Below, one piece after another: positions 61,348 to 64,000 of a stretch of DNA of 64,000 nt (within the stretch, counting starts at the first letter, position 1; the number at the start of each line of letters is the position of its first letter). The stretch is from Flagellimonas lutimaris. GTDB lineage: Bacteria > Bacteroidota > Bacteroidia > Flavobacteriales > Flavobacteriaceae. The position numbers and the translations under genes are program-made. The notes beneath the pieces were generated by a model, which did no database searches, had not been told where the DNA came from, and worked only from the letters and a program-made list of their open reading frames with translations. The DNA is taken from the NCBI RefSeq assembly GCF_003581615.1, contig NZ_QXFH01000077.1, positions 256,070 through 320,069 of the forward strand. The letters run 5' to 3'.

Positions 61348-64000
61348 ATGCGGATAAATCGCTACTTTCCCTTTTTCATACTGTTTTGTTTGCAAGCCAT
61401 GGGGCAAATCAACCCATTGGTTGTTAAGGATTCTATTGCTCAAATGGCATGGGTGGAGAACCAATACGCAAACATGTCCCTACAGGAAAAAGTAGGGCAG
61501 TTGTTTATGGTCAGTGTTGCCTCCAACCAGAGCAAAACAGCAACCGATAGAATTAAAGACCTAGTAAAAGAGCAAGGTATTGGAGGCGTTATCTTTTTGG
61601 TTGGTGGACCTGTTCAACAAGCCCAATTGACCAATGAATATCAATCCGTATCCAAAATACCATTGTTAATCGGTTCCGATGCGGAATGGGGTATGGCCAT
61701 GCGCCTGGACTCTACCTATGCATTTCCATGGAACATGACCTTGGGTGCAATTCAGGATAGTACTATTGTGGAAAAAGTAGGCTATCAAATTGGAAAACAT
61801 GCCAAACGTCTTGGAGTACATATCAATTTTGCACCGGATTTGGATGTCAACAATAATCCAAAAAACCCCATCATTGGAAACCGTTCATTTGGAGAAGACC
61901 CCAAAAATGTGGCCCAAAAAGGAAGAGCTTTTGTGCGTGGTATGGAAAAAGCGGGTGTACTTTCCAGTGGAAAACACTTTCCTGGCCATGGAGATACAGC
62001 AACCGATTCACACAAATCCTTGCCAATAATCAATTCTTCCGTTGAACAATTGGATACCATAGAACTCTATCCGTTTAAAAAAGTAATGGAGAGTGGTTTA
62101 AGTTCCACTATGGTGGCACATTTGGATGTTCCCAGTTTGGAGCCAAGGGAGGGACATCCATCAACACTATCCAAAAATATTGTGACAGGAGTATTGCAAA
62201 ACCAATTGGGTTTTGAAGGTTTGGTCATCACAGATGCCTTGAATATGAAGGCTGTTTCCGAGTTTGCTCCTGAAGGCAAAGTAGAGCTTGAAGCTTTTTT
62301 AGCTGGTAATGATATGCTTTTGATGCCCGAAAATGTGCTAAAAGCGAAAGAAACTATCGTTGATGCCTATAATAAGGGGACTATCACCGAGGAACGACTG
62401 GCTGAATCAGTTAAAAAAATATTGATGGCCAAATACAAAGCAGGGCTGTACAATTATCAGCCCGTGGATTTGCAAAATTTGTACGAAGACTTAAACGGTA
62501 TCGAAAATGATGTGATTTATGAAGAGGCTATTGAAGGTGCCATCACGGTTGCAAAGAACAATTTTACTTTGATGCCCATCAAGAAATTGGACAATAAAAA
62601 AGTTGCCTATGTTCACTTTGGTGATGATTCTGGAGCCCCTTTTTTAAAAACACTGAATAAGTATTACAAAGTAACCCATATTCAAGCCAAAGATATTGCT
62701 CAATATAAAAAGGAACTAGCGAATTTCAATTTGGTTATCATTGGTTTCCATAAAGACAATTCAAGCCCTTGGAAAGGGTATAGATTCTCAAAAAACGAAC
62801 TTTTTTGGTTGGAGGAAATTTCGCGTTTACGAACAAGTAACACCATTTTGGCTTTATTTGCTAGACCCTATGCCTTATTGGATGTTCTCAATTTTGATAC
62901 TGTTGATGGGGTAGTAGTTGGCTATCAGAATAGTGAAATAGCACAGGAAAAGGTGGCCGAAGTTATTTTTGGAGCTATCGGAGCAACAGGAAAACTACCT
63001 GTATCAGCCCATGACGAATTACCAGAGGGCACAGGTGTAGATGTTAAACCGATACAACGTTTGGGCTATAGTATTCCGGAACGTGTAGGAATGAGCTCCG
63101 GAATGCTTGCCGAGGTGGACACGCTGGTGCAGCATGGGATGGATTCTTTGATGTTTCCAGGGGCGCAGGTATTGATTGCGAGAAGGGGAAAAGTAATTTA
63201 CAACAAGAATTTTGGAAAGCCCACTTATCAATCCAAAGAGGATATTAAAGAAGAATCTATTTACGACCTTGCTTCTTTGACGAAGATTCTCTCCACCTTG
63301 CCCATGATCATGAAGATGGAAGAAGAAAGCAAAATTGCACTAAACGATACCTTTAAAGACCTGATTCCAGAATACGCGGACACCGACCTAAAGGATGTTT
63401 CAGTACTAAAGGCATTGTCCCATTACGGTCGTCTTCCCTCTTGGATAGCTTTTTATTTGGACACTTTGACCAAGGATAGAAAGCCATCATCCGAATTTTA
63501 TAGAAAAAACCCTTCCGAGGCTTTTCCATATAAGGTAGCGGAACACTTATATCTCACCAGAACATTTAAGGATTCTATCTATAATAGAATTGGTAGGCAA
63601 AGCCTAAAATCCAATAGATATCGATACAGCGATGTAGGGTATTACGTGTTTAAAGAATATATTGAAAGTACTTATAGCAGACCTATTAATGAGTTGGTGG
63701 ATGAGTTCCTTTATAAACCCATGGGGTTGCAACGAACCACATTTAACCCATTGAACAAATTCTCTGAAGAAGAGATAGTTCCTACCGAAGAAGACGACTA
63801 TTTTAGATATCAGACGGTGCAGGGGTATGTCCACGATATGGGAGCAGCCATGCAAGGTGGAGTTGGAGGGCATGCAGGGCTTTTTAGTACGGCAAATGAG
63901 GTGGCTAAAATTATGCAAATGTATTTGCAGGGAGGTTATTATGGTGGCGAACGATTTTTTAATGCACGTACGGTCAAGAGATTCAATACATGCTATTTCT
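61348..64000 (+). CDS. GH3 beta-N-acetylglucosaminidase (NagZ-like) fused to a serine hydrolase domain (3' end beyond window)
   Basis: At least 884 codons; the frame is open at the right edge. Signal peptide FPFFILFCLQAMGQ is followed by a GH3 barrel (about 30-370) with the NagZ-type dyad KHFPGHGDT at 209-217 (His214, Asp216), the later SHKSLP, and the nucleophile Asp296 in VITDALNM. An alpha/beta sandwich-like part runs to about 570. From about residue 575 a class C beta-lactamase / DD-peptidase domain follows, with the SxxK motif at Ser643-Leu-Thr-Lys646 (LASLTKIL) and YSDVGYY as the YxN equivalent. It would release N-acetylglucosamine from wall fragments and act on a peptide or ester in the same chain. 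Confidence 0.92.
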   Translation, partial: MRINRYFPFFILFCLQAMGQINPLVVKDSIAQMAWVENQYANMSLQEKVGQLFMVSVASNQSKTATDRIKDLVKEQGIGGVIFLVGGPVQQAQLTNEYQSVSKIPLLIGSDAEWGMAMRLDSTYAFPWNMTLGAIQDSTIVEKVGYQIGKHAKRLGVHINFAPDLDVNNNPKNPIIGNRSFGEDPKNVAQKGRAFVRGMEKAGVLSSGKHFPGHGDTATDSHKSLPIINSSVEQLDTIELYPFKKVMESGLSSTMVAHLDVPSLEPREGHPSTLSKNIVTGVLQNQLGFEGLVITDALNMKAVSEFAPEGKVELEAFLAGNDMLLMPENVLKAKETIVDAYNKGTITEERLAESVKKILMAKYKAGLYNYQPVDLQNLYEDLNGIENDVIYEEAIEGAITVAKNNFTLMPIKKLDNKKVAYVHFGDDSGAPFLKTLNKYYKVTHIQAKDIAQYKKELANFNLVIIGFHKDNSSPWKGYRFSKNELFWLEEISRLRTSNTILALFARPYALLDVLNFDTVDGVVVGYQNSEIAQEKVAEVIFGAIGATGKLPVSAHDELPEGTGVDVKPIQRLGYSIPERVGMSSGMLAEVDTLVQHGMDSLMFPGAQVLIARRGKVIYNKNFGKPTYQSKEDIKEESIYDLASLTKILSTLPMIMKMEEESKIALNDTFKDLIPEYADTDLKDVSVLKALSHYGRLPSWIAFYLDTLTKDRKPSSEFYRKNPSEAFPYKVAEHLYLTRTFKDSIYNRIGRQSLKSNRYRYSDVGYYVFKEYIESTYSRPINELVDEFLYKPMGLQRTTFNPLNKFSEEEIVPTEEDDYFRYQTVQGYVHDMGAAMQGGVGGHAGLFSTANEVAKIMQMYLQGGYYGGERFFNARTVKRFNTCYF

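Overview
The window is chromosomal DNA of a flavobacterium (phylum Bacteroidota, family Flavobacteriaceae). The evidence is a SusC/SusD pair, AT-rich spacers, TAnnTTTG-type promoter elements at the tRNA and pfkA genes, several TTG starts, many secreted proteins and lipoproteins, and the familiar core pairs tsaD/tamB and lptD-like/amidase. I see no phage, transposase, integrase or CRISPR array. Function calls rest on motifs read by eye; no search could be run.

Layout. 1-1443: 5' half of ppdK, leaving at the left edge. 1777-4356: a YceI / outer-membrane barrel / YceI cluster. 4522-5391: exported sugar isomerase-like protein. 5496-5569: tRNA-Arg(UCU) with promoter and terminator. 5834-8903: a small accessory block (Crp/Fnr regulator, barrel-like protein, FMN reductase, secreted DJ-1 protein); a tRNA-3'-end-like copy at 9177-9197 hints that it is an old island. 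9615-12499: four-PAS histidine kinase and a convergent Crp/Fnr regulator.

12690-30319 is the most distinctive region. A degenerate-Nudix regulator (20502-21218) lies upstream of a minus-strand run: GMC oxidoreductase, gluconate-dehydrogenase-subunit-3-like protein, Gfo/Idh/MocA oxidoreductase, nucleoside-hydrolase-like DUF1593 protein, then a separately transcribed GH3 glycosidase. SusC, SusD and an FG-GAP/ASPIC lipoprotein run divergently. Two nearly identical palindromes (21275-21299 and 21740-21764) stand before the regulator and before susC, so the regulator probably controls both arms. I infer an oxidative glycoside-use locus.

30337-36837 is a compact five-gene minus-strand operon: D-amino-acid transaminase, D-aminoacylase-like amidohydrolase, M20 peptidase and two SxxK serine hydrolases. 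Divergent from it are a deoxyribonucleotidase, two alpha/beta hydrolases and a lipoprotein D-Ala-D-Ala dipeptidase. Together they suggest salvage of D-amino acids and cell-wall peptides.

40005-64000 is mostly core: THUMP-like methyltransferase, AI-2E transporter, DUF4159, DUF1223, rsmE, tsaD, tamB, pfkA, gap, an N-acetylglucosamine-kinase-like gene, a RidA protein, an LptD-like protein, an amidase with a SPOR-like tail, an MCE protein, two iron-sulfur proteins, a conserved protein of unknown function, and a NagZ-like glycosidase fused to a serine beta-lactamase-type domain that leaves at the right edge.
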